Shown: piece after piece, positions 45,407 through 54,444 of the stretch
Position numbering within the stretch: the stretch's first letter is position 1
Layout of the letters: each line of letters opens with the position of its first letter
Source: Streptomyces seoulensis
Lineage (GTDB): Bacteria; Actinomycetota; Actinomycetes; Streptomycetales; Streptomycetaceae
Length of the DNA stretch: 64,000 bases
Reading direction: 5' to 3'
Assembly: GCF_004328625.1 (NCBI RefSeq)
Contig: NZ_CP032229.1
Span: forward strand, 4,216,001 to 4,280,000
The notes under the pieces: generated by a model
What the model was told of the DNA's origin: nothing
Databases searched by the model: none
The model's input: the letters and a program-made list of their open reading frames with translations, nothing else
Translations under genes and position numbers: made by a program

Positions 45407-45604
45407 ATGTCGCGGCTGAACCTTCCTTCGATAGGCTGGGGGCAACCCGCCCACCGCACATGCCCGTCGCGTGTGGCACGGCGCCGCCGCCCCAAGCGGC
45501 CCGACGGGTTTCCCTACGTCATCGAGTGTCCGCACCGGATGCCCCGCCACGGGCCGTCCGGCAGTCACGTCCCGTCAACGCAGCTCAAGGAGAGTCTTCG
45601 AGCG

Positions 45605-46522
45605 ATGGCCGGTCCCGCCTTCCGCGCCGCCGCCGTCCGGGTGCGCACCCCCGCCACCAGCGCCAACCTCGGTCCGGGCTTCGACGCCCTGGGCCTCGCG
45701 CTGGGGCTGTACGACGACGTGGTCGTCCGGGTCGCCGACTCCGGGCTGCACATCGACATCGCCGGTGAGGGCGGTGACACCCTCCCGCGCGACGAGCGCC
45801 ATCTGCTCGTACGCGCCCTGCGCACCGCCTTCGACCTGCTGGGCGGGCAGCCGCGCGGGCTGGAGATCGTCTGCGCCAACCGCATCCCGCACGGCCGCGG
45901 TCTCGGCTCGTCGTCCGCCGCCATCTGCGCGGGGATCGTCGCCGCGCGCGCGGTGACCATAGGCGGCGAGTCCCGCCTCGACGACACCGCGCTGCTGGAA
46001 CTGGCCACGGAGATCGAGGGCCACCCGGACAACGTCGCGGCCTGTCTCCTCGGCGGATTCACCTTGTCCTGGCTGGAGTCGGGCGCCGCCCGCGCCGTAC
46101 GGACCGAGCCGGACCCCTCCATCGTGCCGGTGGTCTTCGTGCCCGCGAAGCCCGTACTCACCGAGACCGCGCGCGGACTGCTCCCGCGCACCGTCCCGCA
46201 CGTCGACGCCGCCGCCAACGCGGGCCGTGCCGCACTGCTCGTCGAGGCGCTCACCCGGCGCCCCGAACTGCTGCTGCCCGCCACCGAGGACCGGCTGCAC
46301 CAGGAGTACCGCGCCCCCGCCATGCCGGAGAGCGCGGCACTGGTGGAAAGGCTGCGCGCGGACGGCGTGGCGGCCGTCATCTCCGGTGCCGGACCCACCG
46401 TCATGGCGCTCACCGACGAGGCCACCGCCGACAAGGTGCAGGCCCTCGCGGGCGCCGACTGGGCGGCCAACCGGCTGAGCGTCGACACGCGGGGAGCGAG
46501 CGTGCTGCCGCTTGCGTCCTGA
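45605..46522 (+). CDS. thrB: Homoserine kinase
   Basis: A 305-residue GHMP kinase that phosphorylates homoserine for thrC. The ATP-binding motif is HGRGLGSSSAAICAG (~98-112), preceded by TSANLGPGFDALGLAL near the start and followed by EGHPDNVAA and VISGAGPTVMAL, the third GHMP motif. ATG 45605 has AAGGAG upstream. The 261-base gap before it with a hairpin suggests separate transcription from hom-thrC. Confidence 0.97.
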   Translation: MAGPAFRAAAVRVRTPATSANLGPGFDALGLALGLYDDVVVRVADSGLHIDIAGEGGDTLPRDERHLLVRALRTAFDLLGGQPRGLEIVCANRIPHGRGLGSSSAAICAGIVAARAVTIGGESRLDDTALLELATEIEGHPDNVAACLLGGFTLSWLESGAARAVRTEPDPSIVPVVFVPAKPVLTETARGLLPRTVPHVDAAANAGRAALLVEALTRRPELLLPATEDRLHQEYRAPAMPESAALVERLRADGVAAVISGAGPTVMALTDEATADKVQALAGADWAANRLSVDTRGASVLPLAS

Positions 46523-46927
46523 CACCCGGTTGCCGGATTTGGAGAGGGGGAATGTTTGTTGCATCCGGTAGTGTTAATCTCAAGTCTGCACCCGACCCCA
46601 CCATGGCGAGGTGCTTCGTGTCCCCGTCAGGGACAGACATTCTTCCGGGAGCCTCCCAAGCCACTCCGTGTTCCGTGCGCCGTACCTGGGCAGTACGTCG
46701 TGTGGCAGCACTGAGCGAGTCAGCGGGCACGCTCCGGAATCGGCGCCGCCGCGCCATGTGACACCGGGTGTCACGGCTCGCGGGAGCGTCATCACCAGAA
46801 ATTCTCTTCCGCCGCTTCATGGCGGACCACCGCCCCGGCTCGGTACTTCCGAATGGCACCGATGCCGGACAGCACAACCGGTCGCCGAGCCAGACAGGCC
46901 GACGTCCGCTCCAGGGAAGGACCCTTC
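46523..46927 (+). other. Long leader region of rho
   Basis: 405 bases without a supported gene. The start holds an AT-rich patch (TTTGTTGCATCCGGTAGTG then TTAATCTCAAG, 46555-46583), the most promoter-like stretch in the region. A leader of ~330 bases would follow, which is long for Streptomyces. Rho is autoregulated in other bacteria by termination within its own leader, and a C-rich segment follows here. A 69-codon frame at 46552-46761 exists but has no homology signal that I can see and is not called. Confidence 0.45.
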
Positions 46928-48928
46928 GTGAGCGACACCACCGATCTGATGGGCGCACGTGTCGAGGAGACCGCTGCCGCGCCCGCCACGGACTCCGCGC
47001 CTGCCACCGGTGCCGGCTCCCGGCGGCGCCGTGGTACCGGCCTCGAGGGCATGGTGCTGGCCGAGCTCCAGCAGGTCGCCTCGGGCCTCGGCATCAGGGG
47101 CACCGCGCGGATGCGCAAGAGCCAGCTGATCGAGGTCATCAAGGAGGCCCAGGCCGGGGGAAGCGCCCCCAAGGCCGAGGCCGCCGAGGAGACCAAGCCC
47201 AAGCGCCGCGCCACCTCCAAGGCCCGTACGGGTGAGGCCGCCGGTGAGGCGAAGGCCGAGAAGGCCGCGCAGCCGGCCGCCGACAAGGCCGCCCAGATCG
47301 ACATCCCCGGCCAGCCGGCCGGCGGTCCCGCCCGCGCGGGCGAGGCCGAGCGCGAGGACGCGCCCAACGAGCGCCGCCGCCGTCGTGCCACCGCCGACGC
47401 GGGCAGCCCGGCCGCCGCCGAGTCCACCGAGACCAGGGGCGACAAGGGCGAGCCGAAGGGCGACACCCAGCAGCAGCCGCAGGCCGACGGCAAGGCCGAC
47501 GACGGCGAGGGCCGTGGCCGCCGCGACCGCCGGGACCGTGACCGCGACCGGGGCGGCCGGGACCGCGACCGCCGCGGCAAGGGCGACGACCAGCAGGGCG
47601 GCGGCCGTCAGGACCGCCAGCAGGGCCAGCAGCAGGGCGGCGGCCGCCAGGACCGTCAGGACCGCGATCGCCAGCAGCAGGACGACGACGACTTCGAGGG
47701 CGGCCGCCGTGGCCGCCGGGGCCGCTACCGCGACCGCCGTGGCCGTCGTGGCCGCGACGAGATCGCCGAGCCGCAGGTCAACGAGGACGACGTCCTGATC
47801 CCCGTCGCGGGCATCCTGGACATCCTCGACAACTACGCGTTCATCCGTACCTCCGGCTACCTGCCGGGCCCGAACGACGTGTACGTCTCCCTCGCCCAGG
47901 TCCGCAAGAACGGTCTGCGCAAGGGCGACCACATCACCGGCGCGGTCCGCCAGCCGAAGGAGGGCGAGCGCCGCGAGAAGTTCAACGCGCTGGTCCGCCT
48001 CGACTCCGTCAACGGCATGGCGCCCGAACACGGCCGTGGGCGGCCGGAGTTCAACAAGCTGACGCCGTTGTACCCGCAGGACCGGCTCCGTCTGGAGTCC
48101 GAGTCCAATGTGCTGACGACCCGGATCATCGACCTCGTGTCGCCGATCGGCAAGGGCCAGCGCGGTCTGATCGTGGCCCCGCCGAAGACCGGCAAGACCA
48201 TGATCATGCAGGCGATCGCCAACGCGATCACGCACAACAACCCCGAGTGCCACCTGATGGTCGTCCTGGTCGACGAGCGTCCGGAAGAGGTCACGGACAT
48301 GCAGCGGTCGGTGAAGGGCGAGGTCATCTCCTCGACCTTCGACCGCCCGGCCGAGGACCACACCACGGTCGCCGAGCTGGCCATCGAGCGCGCCAAGCGT
48401 CTGGTGGAGCTGGGTCACGACGTGGTCGTGCTGCTCGACTCGATCACGCGTCTGGGCCGTGCGTACAACCTCGCCGCCCCGGCGTCGGGCCGCATCCTCT
48501 CCGGTGGTGTCGACTCCACCGCCCTGTACCCGCCGAAGCGCTTCTTCGGTGCCGCGCGCAACATCGAGGACGGCGGCTCGCTGACCATCCTCGCCACCGC
48601 GCTCGTCGACACCGGGTCCCGCATGGACGAGGTGATCTTCGAGGAGTTCAAGGGCACCGGCAACATGGAGCTCAAGCTCGACCGGAAGCTCGCCGACAAG
48701 CGCATCTTCCCGGCGGTGGACGTCGACGCGTCCGGTACCCGCAAGGAAGAGATCCTGCTCGGCAGCGAGGAGCTGGCCATCACCTGGAAGCTGCGTCGCG
48801 TGCTGCACGCGCTCGACCAGCAGCAGGCGATCGAGCTGCTGCTCGACAAGATGAAGCAGACCAAGTCGAACATCGAGTTCCTCACCCAGATCCAGAAGAC
48901 GACGCCGGCTCCCGGCAACAGTGACTGA
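46928..48928 (+). CDS. rho: Transcription termination factor Rho with actinobacterial insert
   Basis: A 666-residue RNA helicase that ends transcription. The N-terminal helix bundle ([20 protein letters not shown]) is followed by a large insert (~110-280). Its last ~85 residues (195-278) are Arg/Asp/Gly/Gln-rich, with repeated RDRRDRD and GGGRQDRQ units. The OB-fold RNA-binding part follows ([18 protein letters not shown]), then the motor with P-loop APPKTGKT (417-424), [15 protein letters not shown] and the R-loop/Q-loop. Such inserts are known in actinobacterial Rho and aid RNA binding. GTG 46928 is the start. Confidence 0.97.
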   Translation: MSDTTDLMGARVEETAAAPATDSAPATGAGSRRRRGTGLEGMVLAELQQVASGLGIRGTARMRKSQLIEVIKEAQAGGSAPKAEAAEETKPKRRATSKARTGEAAGEAKAEKAAQPAADKAAQIDIPGQPAGGPARAGEAEREDAPNERRRRRATADAGSPAAAESTETRGDKGEPKGDTQQQPQADGKADDGEGRGRRDRRDRDRDRGGRDRDRRGKGDDQQGGGRQDRQQGQQQGGGRQDRQDRDRQQQDDDDFEGGRRGRRGRYRDRRGRRGRDEIAEPQVNEDDVLIPVAGILDILDNYAFIRTSGYLPGPNDVYVSLAQVRKNGLRKGDHITGAVRQPKEGERREKFNALVRLDSVNGMAPEHGRGRPEFNKLTPLYPQDRLRLESESNVLTTRIIDLVSPIGKGQRGLIVAPPKTGKTMIMQAIANAITHNNPECHLMVVLVDERPEEVTDMQRSVKGEVISSTFDRPAEDHTTVAELAIERAKRLVELGHDVVVLLDSITRLGRAYNLAAPASGRILSGGVDSTALYPPKRFFGAARNIEDGGSLTILATALVDTGSRMDEVIFEEFKGTGNMELKLDRKLADKRIFPAVDVDASGTRKEEILLGSEELAITWKLRRVLHALDQQQAIELLLDKMKQTKSNIEFLTQIQKTTPAPGNSD

Positions 48929-49298
48929 GCCCCGCTGAGTCACCCGCTTCGGACCTGAGGGAACCTGAAGGGCCGCCCCCGCCGCGCACGCGCCGGGGGC
49001 GGCCCTTTTCGCGCGCCGATTGCGCGCCGCGCGCTCCCGCGAGACCTTTGCCACAGGTGTGACGTTCGGTACCGACTTGGCGCGGTACGGCCCCTTACGA
49101 GAAAGCGCAGGTGAGCGGGGAGACGGTCCGAGGTTCCGGGCACGGAGGGTCACCACTGCCGCACCGGGCGCCGCAGCGCTTTGTGCGAGCCTGTCCCGAG
49201 TTTCCCTGTTCCCCCAGGTGGAGCGACGATGGAGTGGTGATGACCGCTCCCGACCCTGATCGCAGGGGGTAACCGAACGGACGAGACCTAGGAGCGCA
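48929..49298. other. Gap between rho and the LCP gene
   Basis: 370 bases without a gene. It contains the rho terminator (48970-49009), then sequence that should hold the LCP promoter. A GTACCG/CGGTAC dyad (49069-49074 and 49083-49088) is the only symmetric element seen. Nothing else is supported. Confidence 0.5.
48970..49009 (+). terminator. Rho-gene intrinsic terminator
   Basis: GGGCCGCCCCCG (48970-48981) pairs with CGGGGGCGGCCC (48994-49005), loop of 12, followed by TTTT. Confidence 0.9.
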
Positions 49299-50429
49299 GT
49301 GTCCACCGAGAGCACGCCGGAGCCCGGCATACCGGAGCCCGGAGACGGCCCCCGCCGCCGGGGCAAGGGGCGCCGCCGCAAGCGCCGCAGCACGGGCCGC
49401 AAGGCCCTGCTCGCCACGGCATGGACAGCGGCCGGCGTGGTCGTGCTGGCCGGTGCCGGCGCCGGGTACGTCTACTTCAAGCTGAACGGCAACATCCACA
49501 GCGTCGACATCAACCAGATGCTCGGCCGCGACAGGCCCGCCAAGGCCGACAACGGCTCCCAGAACATCCTGGTCCTCGGCTCCGACACCCGTGACGGCGC
49601 CAACCGGAGGATCGGCGGGGGAGCGGCCGACAGCGGCGCCCGCTCCGACACCGCGATGATCGTCCACATCTACAAGGGCCACAAGAAGGCGTCCGTGGTG
49701 TCCATCCCGCGCGACACCCTCATCGACCGTCCCGCCTGCACCGACACCAAGGGCCACACGTACCCGGCGGCGAAGGACGTCATGTTCAACTCGGCCTACG
49801 CCACCGGCGGCGCGCCCTGCGCGGTCCGGACCGTCGAGTCGCTCAGCGGTATCCGCATGGACCACTACCTGGAGGTCGACTTCGCCGGCTTCCAGCGCCT
49901 GGTCGACGACCTCGGGGGCGTACGCGTCACCACCACCCGCGCCATCGAGGACCCGGACAGCCACCTGGACCTGGCGGCCGGCACGCACACCCTCGACGGC
50001 GCGCAGGCGCTCGGCCTGGTGCGCACCCGGCACGGCGTCGGCGACGGCTCCGACCTCGGCCGCATCCAGCTCCAGCAGGCGTTCGTGAAGGCCCTCATCG
50101 CCCAGACCAAGCAGGTCGGCGTGCTGAGCAACCCCAAGAAGCTGTACGACCTCGCCGACACCGCGACCCGGACCGTCACCACCGACTCCGACCTCGGCTC
50201 GGTCAACTCCCTCGCGGACTTCGCGGGCGGCCTCAAGGGCATCAGCGCCTCCGGGATGCACATGGTCACCGTGCCGGTCCAGTACGACCCCGCCGATCCC
50301 AACCGGGTGCTGCTGGAGCCGGCCAAGGCCCGGCAGATCTGGACCGCGCTGAGGAACGACCAGCCGGTACCGGACTCCGCGACCGCGGGCTCGGCCACCG
50401 GCGGCGCCAAGGGCGTCGTCACCCCCTGA
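49299..50429 (+). CDS. LytR-CpsA-Psr (LCP) family cell-wall glycopolymer ligase
   Basis: A 376-residue membrane-anchored protein. A basic cytosolic start ([12 protein letters not shown]) precedes one TM segment (~44-65). The LCP domain spans ~85-280, with [37 protein letters not shown], and the Arg/Asp pair in [24 protein letters not shown] proteins attach teichoic-acid-like or arabinogalactan-type polymers from undecaprenyl carriers to peptidoglycan. The nearby WecA-type transferase could supply such carriers. GTG 49299 has TAGGAG upstream. Confidence 0.94.
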   Translation: MSTESTPEPGIPEPGDGPRRRGKGRRRKRRSTGRKALLATAWTAAGVVVLAGAGAGYVYFKLNGNIHSVDINQMLGRDRPAKADNGSQNILVLGSDTRDGANRRIGGGAADSGARSDTAMIVHIYKGHKKASVVSIPRDTLIDRPACTDTKGHTYPAAKDVMFNSAYATGGAPCAVRTVESLSGIRMDHYLEVDFAGFQRLVDDLGGVRVTTTRAIEDPDSHLDLAAGTHTLDGAQALGLVRTRHGVGDGSDLGRIQLQQAFVKALIAQTKQVGVLSNPKKLYDLADTATRTVTTDSDLGSVNSLADFAGGLKGISASGMHMVTVPVQYDPADPNRVLLEPAKARQIWTALRNDQPVPDSATAGSATGGAKGVVTP

Positions 50430-50435
50430 CCGGCC

Positions 50436-50461
50436 TCCCGGGGGCCGCGCGGCCCCCGGGA
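50436..50461 (+). terminator. Hairpin after the LCP gene
   Basis: CCCGGGGGCC (50437-50446) pairs perfectly with GGCCCCCGGG (50451-50460), loop GCGC, extended by a T-A pair. Starts 7 bases after the stop. Confidence 0.75.
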
Positions 50462-50589
50462 ATAGAACAGCCCCACCCCCGGTTTTGGGGGATGGCGCCA
50501 GTCCTGGCAGACTGGTACGTCGGCTCCGGTTCACGCACCCGCATTCCCGCGGTGGCGACCCGGCGCCCTCCCGGAACCTAGGAGACACC

Positions 50590-50808
50590 TTGAAGCGCGA
50601 CATCCACCCCGAGTACTTCGAGACCCAGGTCAGCTGCACCTGTGGCGCCTCGTTCACCACCCGGAGCACCATCGACGGCACCATCCGTGCCGAGGTCTGC
50701 TCCGAGTGCCACCCGTTCTACACGGGCAAGCAGAAGATCCTCGACACCGGTGGCCGCGTGGCCCGCTTCGAGGCCCGCTTCGGCAAGGCTTCCGGCTCCA
50801 AGAAGTAG
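50590..50808 (+). CDS. rpmE: Ribosomal protein L31 (zinc-binding form)
   Basis: A 72-residue 50S protein. It starts at TTG 50590, which decides the length: TAGGAG lies 10 bases upstream and the family begins MKRDIHPEY. Two Cys pairs, CTCG and CSEC, mark the C+ form that binds zinc. Streptomyces also has C- paralogues repressed by Zur under zinc starvation. L31 bridges the ribosomal subunits. A strong terminator follows before prfA. Confidence 0.96.
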   Translation: MKRDIHPEYFETQVSCTCGASFTTRSTIDGTIRAEVCSECHPFYTGKQKILDTGGRVARFEARFGKASGSKK

Positions 50809-50821
50809 CGAGCCCCCGAAC

Positions 50822-50874
50822 CGCCGGTCCACGGTCGCGCCCCGCGAGGGGCGTGACCACGGACCGGCGTTTTT
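50822..50874 (+). terminator. Strong intrinsic terminator after rpmE
   Basis: CGCCGGTCC (50822-50830) pairs with GGACCGGCG (50861-50869), with inner GTC/GAC and CGCCCC/GGGGCG stems and a run of five T. One of the clearest intrinsic terminators in the window. Confidence 0.93.
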
Positions 50875-50916
50875 GGTCGCCCGCCAGCCCTTCACCCGCA
50901 GTACAGGAGCCGAAAG

Positions 50917-51993
50917 ATGTTCGAGGCAGTCGAGGAACTCGTCGCCGAGCACGCCGATCTGGAGCGCAAGCTCGCCGACCCGTCGGTCCACGCCGACCAG
51001 GCGAACGCGCGCAAGCTGAACAAGCGCTACGCCGAGCTGACCCCGATCGTGGCCACCTTCCGCTCCTGGAAGCAGTCCGGGGACGACATCGTGACCGCCC
51101 GCGAGCTGGCGGCCGACGACCCGGACTTCGCCGCCGAGGTCAAGGACCTGGAGAAGCAGCGCGAGGAGCTGACCGACAAGCTCCGCCTGCTCCTGGTCCC
51201 GCGCGACCCGAGCGACGACAAGGACGTCATCCTGGAGATCAAGGCCGGCGCCGGCGGCGACGAGTCCGCCCTGTTCGCCGGTGACCTCCTGCGCATGTAC
51301 CTGCGCTACGCCGAGCGGGTCGGCTGGAAGACCGAGATCATCGACGCCACCGAGTCCGAGCTGGGCGGCTACAAGGACGTCCAGGTCGCGGTGAAGACCA
51401 AGGGCGGCCAGGGTGCCACCGAGCCCGGCCAGGGCGTGTGGGCCAAGCTGAAGTACGAGGGCGGGGTGCACCGCGTGCAGCGCGTGCCCGCCACCGAGTC
51501 CCAGGGCCGCATCCACACCTCCGCCGCCGGTGTCCTCGTCACCCCCGAGGCCGAGGAGGTGGACGTCGAGATCAACCCCAGCGACCTGCGGATCGACGTG
51601 TACCGGTCCTCCGGCCCCGGCGGCCAGTCGGTCAACACCACCGACTCCGCCGTGCGCATCACCCACCTGCCCACCGGTGTGGTCGCCTCCTGCCAGAACG
51701 AGAAGAGCCAGCTCCAGAACAAGGAGCAGGCCCTGCGCATCCTGCGTTCCCGGCTGCTCGCCGCCGCCCAGGAGAAGGCCGAGGCGGAGGCCGCCGACGC
51801 CCGCCGCAGCCAGGTCCGCACCGTGGACCGCTCCGAGAAGATCCGCACGTACAACTTCCCGGAGAACCGCATCTCCGACCACCGCGTGGGCTTCAAGGCG
51901 TACAACTTGGACCAGGTGCTCGACGGCGAGCTGGGCGCGCTGATCCAGGCGTGCGTCGACGCCGACTCGGCGGCGAAGCTCGCGAACGCCTGA
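50917..51993 (+). CDS. prfA: Peptide chain release factor 1
   Basis: A 358-residue class I release factor reading UAA and UAG. The tripeptide region [16 protein letters not shown] matches RF1 (PAT). The GGQ motif that triggers peptide release lies at 235-237 in [20 protein letters not shown]. Domain 1 and the C-terminal part ([13 protein letters not shown]) are complete. It is 43 bases upstream of prmC, which methylates the GGQ glutamine, so the two form the usual pair. Confidence 0.98.
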   Translation: MFEAVEELVAEHADLERKLADPSVHADQANARKLNKRYAELTPIVATFRSWKQSGDDIVTARELAADDPDFAAEVKDLEKQREELTDKLRLLLVPRDPSDDKDVILEIKAGAGGDESALFAGDLLRMYLRYAERVGWKTEIIDATESELGGYKDVQVAVKTKGGQGATEPGQGVWAKLKYEGGVHRVQRVPATESQGRIHTSAAGVLVTPEAEEVDVEINPSDLRIDVYRSSGPGGQSVNTTDSAVRITHLPTGVVASCQNEKSQLQNKEQALRILRSRLLAAAQEKAEAEAADARRSQVRTVDRSEKIRTYNFPENRISDHRVGFKAYNLDQVLDGELGALIQACVDADSAAKLANA

Positions 51994-52035
51994 GAAACGC
52001 CCGGCAGGACCACGCACGAGGACCGGAGGAGAAGC

Positions 52036-52917
52036 GTGCAGCAAGACTTCGGGGGGCGACCCCCGAGCCCCCGCAGCGTGCTGCTCGCGGAGGTGGCCCA
52101 GGCCACCCAGCGGCTGGCCGACGCCGGAGTGCCCTCCCCGCGCACCGACGCCGAGGAGCTGGCCGCCTTCGTGCACGCCGTCAAGCGCGGCGCCCTGCAC
52201 ACCGTGAAGGACTCCGACTTCGACGCCCGGTACTGGGAGGTCATCGCCCGCCGCGAGCAGCGCGAGCCGCTCCAGCACATCACCGGGCGGGCCTACTTCC
52301 GTTATCTGGAACTCCAGGTCGGCCCCGGCGTCTTCGTGCCCAGGCCGGAGACCGAGTCGGTGGTCGGCTGGGCGATAGACGCGGTACGCGCCATGGACGT
52401 CGTCGAACCCAGCATCGTCGACCTGTGCACCGGCTCCGGCGCCATCGCGCTGGCCCTCGCCCAGGAGGTGCCGCGCTCCCGGGTGCACGCCGTCGAGCTG
52501 TCCGAGGACGCGCTGCGGTGGACCCGTAAGAACGTCGAGGGCTCGCGCGTCGACCTGCGCCAGGGGGACGCCCTGTCCGCCTTCCCGGACCTCGACGGCC
52601 AGGTCGACCTGGTCATCTCCAACCCGCCGTACATCCCGCTCACCGAGTGGGAGTACGTCGCCCCCGAGGCCCGGGACTACGACCCCGAGCTGGCCCTGTT
52701 CTCCGGCGAGGACGGGCTCGACCTGATCCGGGGCATCGAGCGCACCGCGCACCGGCTGCTGCGCCCCGGAGGTGTCGTCGTCATCGAGCACGCCGACACC
52801 CAGGGCGGCCAGGTGCCGTGGATCTTCACCGAGGAGCGGGGCTGGGCCGACGCGGCCGACCACCCCGACCTCAACAACCGCCCCCGGTTCGCCACGGCCC
52901 GCAAGGCGACGCTGTGA
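52036..52917 (+). CDS. prmC: Release factor glutamine N5-methyltransferase
   Basis: A 293-residue SAM-dependent methyltransferase that methylates Gln in the GGQ motif of release factors. SAM motif VDLCTGSGAIALALAQEVP and the catalytic NPPY (196-199) are clear; the N-terminal helical domain (~15-90) binds the substrate. GTG 52036 has GGAGGAGAAGC upstream. Immediately downstream of prfA. Confidence 0.97.
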   Translation: MQQDFGGRPPSPRSVLLAEVAQATQRLADAGVPSPRTDAEELAAFVHAVKRGALHTVKDSDFDARYWEVIARREQREPLQHITGRAYFRYLELQVGPGVFVPRPETESVVGWAIDAVRAMDVVEPSIVDLCTGSGAIALALAQEVPRSRVHAVELSEDALRWTRKNVEGSRVDLRQGDALSAFPDLDGQVDLVISNPPYIPLTEWEYVAPEARDYDPELALFSGEDGLDLIRGIERTAHRLLRPGGVVVIEHADTQGGQVPWIFTEERGWADAADHPDLNNRPRFATARKATL

Positions 52918-52967
52918 CCACCGAGCAGCACCACTTCCAGAGTTACGTGTACGAGGAGGCCCGCTAG
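52914..52967 (+). CDS. Possible 17-residue coupling ORF between prmC and tsaC
   Basis: GTG 52914 overlaps the prmC stop (GTGA) and opens a 17-codon frame, VTTEQHHFQSYVYEEAR, ending at TAG 52965-52967, 2 bases before the tsaC ATG. The stretch ACGAGGAGGCCC inside it carries the tsaC ribosome site. It may let ribosomes run from prmC into tsaC, or be chance. Confidence 0.35.
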   Translation: MTTEQHHFQSYVYEEAR

Positions 52968-52969
52968 AC

Positions 52970-53617
52970 ATGGCACGGCGATACGACACCCACGACGCCA
53001 CCGACCGCGTGACGGGCCTGCGCGAGGCAGCCGCCGCCGTACGCCGGGGCGAACTGGTGGTGCTGCCGACCGACACGGTCTACGGCATCGGCGCCGACGC
53101 GTTCTCCTCGGAAGCCGTCGCCGACCTGCTCGCCGCCAAGGGCCGGGGCCGCAACATGCCCACCCCCGTGCTCATCGGCTCCCCGAACACCCTGCACGGC
53201 CTGGTCACCGACTTCTCCGAGCTGGCCTGGGAACTCGTCGACGCCTTCTGGCCCGGCGCGCTCACCCTGGTCGCCCGGCACCAGCCGTCCCTCCAGTGGG
53301 ACCTCGGCGACACCCGCGGCACCGTCGCCGTGCGCATGCCGCTGCACCCGGTCGCCATCGAGCTGCTCACCGAGGTCGGCCCGATGGCCGTCTCCTCCGG
53401 CAACCTCACCGGCCACCCCGCCCCGGAGACCTGCGACGACGCCCAGCGCATGCTCGGCGACTCCGTCTCCGTCTACCTCGACGGCGGCCCCACCCCGGGC
53501 AACGTGCCCTCGTCCATCGTGGACGTCTCCGGCCCGGTGCCGACGCTGCTGCGCCAGGGCGCGATCTCCCCGGAGGAGCTGCGCAAGGTCGTACCCGACC
53601 TCGAGGTGGCGAATTGA
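52970..53617 (+). CDS. tsaC: L-threonylcarbamoyladenylate synthase (TsaC/Sua5 type)
   Basis: A 215-residue YrdC/Sua5-family enzyme that makes threonylcarbamoyl-AMP for t6A37 in tRNAs. Family parts visible are GELVVLPTDTVYGIGADAF, KGRGRNMPTPVLIG (substrate/ATP site) and LVARHQPS then AVRMPLHP, GPMAVSSGNLTG. It is the short YrdC/TsaC length, without the C-terminal Sua5 domain. Note KGRGRNMPTP carries an RxxP variant where many have KxRP. Gene order prfA-prmC-tsaC is the usual one. Confidence 0.94.
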   Translation: MARRYDTHDATDRVTGLREAAAAVRRGELVVLPTDTVYGIGADAFSSEAVADLLAAKGRGRNMPTPVLIGSPNTLHGLVTDFSELAWELVDAFWPGALTLVARHQPSLQWDLGDTRGTVAVRMPLHPVAIELLTEVGPMAVSSGNLTGHPAPETCDDAQRMLGDSVSVYLDGGPTPGNVPSSIVDVSGPVPTLLRQGAISPEELRKVVPDLEVAN

Positions 53618-53669
53618 CGGCCCCCCAGCGGTACGTCCCGCCCGAGCGCTCCGGGCAGGGGGTCCCCCC

Positions 53670-54329
53670 ATGCGCGGCATAGGCGGCGCGGACCGCCCGG
53701 CGGAGCAGACCACCACCTTCGGGTTTCCGTGCGACACCTTCCGCATCCTCCACGTCAGCACCGGAAACGTCTGCCGCTCGCCCATCACCGAGCGGCTGAC
53801 CCGGCATTTCGTGTCGGAACGGCTCGGTGTGCTCGGCGGCGGCCTGATCGTGGAGAGCGCCGGCACCTGGGGCCACGAGGGTGCCCGGATGGAGGAGAAC
53901 GCGGAGACCGTGCTCTCCGAGTTCGGCGCGGACGCGGCCGGGTTCACCGGCCGGGAGCTGCTGGACGAGCACGTCATCATGGCCGACCTGGTGCTGACCG
54001 CCACCCGCGACCACCGCGCCCAGGTCATCTCCATGGGCCACTCGGCGGGCCTGCGCACCTTCACGCTGAAGGAGTTCACCCGCCTGGTCCGCGCGATAGA
54101 CCCGGCCACCCTGCCGCCCCTGGAGGACGGCGTGGTGCTGCGCGCCCGCGCCCTGGTCCGCGCGGCCGCCGCGCTGCGCGGCTGGCTGCTCGCCCCCACC
54201 GCCGAGGCGGACGAGGTGTACGACCCCTACGGGGCCCCGCTGCCCTTCTTCCGCTCCATCGGCGACGAGATACGCGACGCCCTCGACCCGGTCGTCACCG
54301 CGCTGACGGGCGTGCCCGCCCGCATGTGA
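53670..54329 (+). CDS. LMW protein-tyrosine-phosphatase homologue lacking the catalytic Cys
   Basis: A 219-residue protein with the low-molecular-weight PTP fold. The P-loop reads HVSTGNVCRSP: Ser30 stands where the nucleophilic Cys should be in C-x-G-N-x-C-R-S, while the second Cys35 and Arg36 remain. The acid-loop region DPYG is present near the C-terminus. The protein is also longer than usual (~150), with N-terminal and C-terminal extensions. It is thus probably inactive as a standard phosphatase and may bind phosphotyrosine or polymer-regulating kinases. It lies between tsaC and the SHMT-like gene, and near WecA. Confidence 0.85.
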   Translation: MRGIGGADRPAEQTTTFGFPCDTFRILHVSTGNVCRSPITERLTRHFVSERLGVLGGGLIVESAGTWGHEGARMEENAETVLSEFGADAAGFTGRELLDEHVIMADLVLTATRDHRAQVISMGHSAGLRTFTLKEFTRLVRAIDPATLPPLEDGVVLRARALVRAAAALRGWLLAPTAEADEVYDPYGAPLPFFRSIGDEIRDALDPVVTALTGVPARM

Positions 54330-54444
54330 CGCGCGCCGGGCTCCGGCGCCGGGACTCCTCCGGCGGCCGAGCGGCCGTCCCCGGCACGGCCTACATTGGA
54401 GACCTGGGGTCTCGCCCCACGTCGTCGACCGCCCGGAGCCCGTC

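Noticed and set aside
46552..46761. A 69-codon frame in the rho leader
   Set aside because: Poor codon pattern, no homology signal, lies in an expected untranslated leader.
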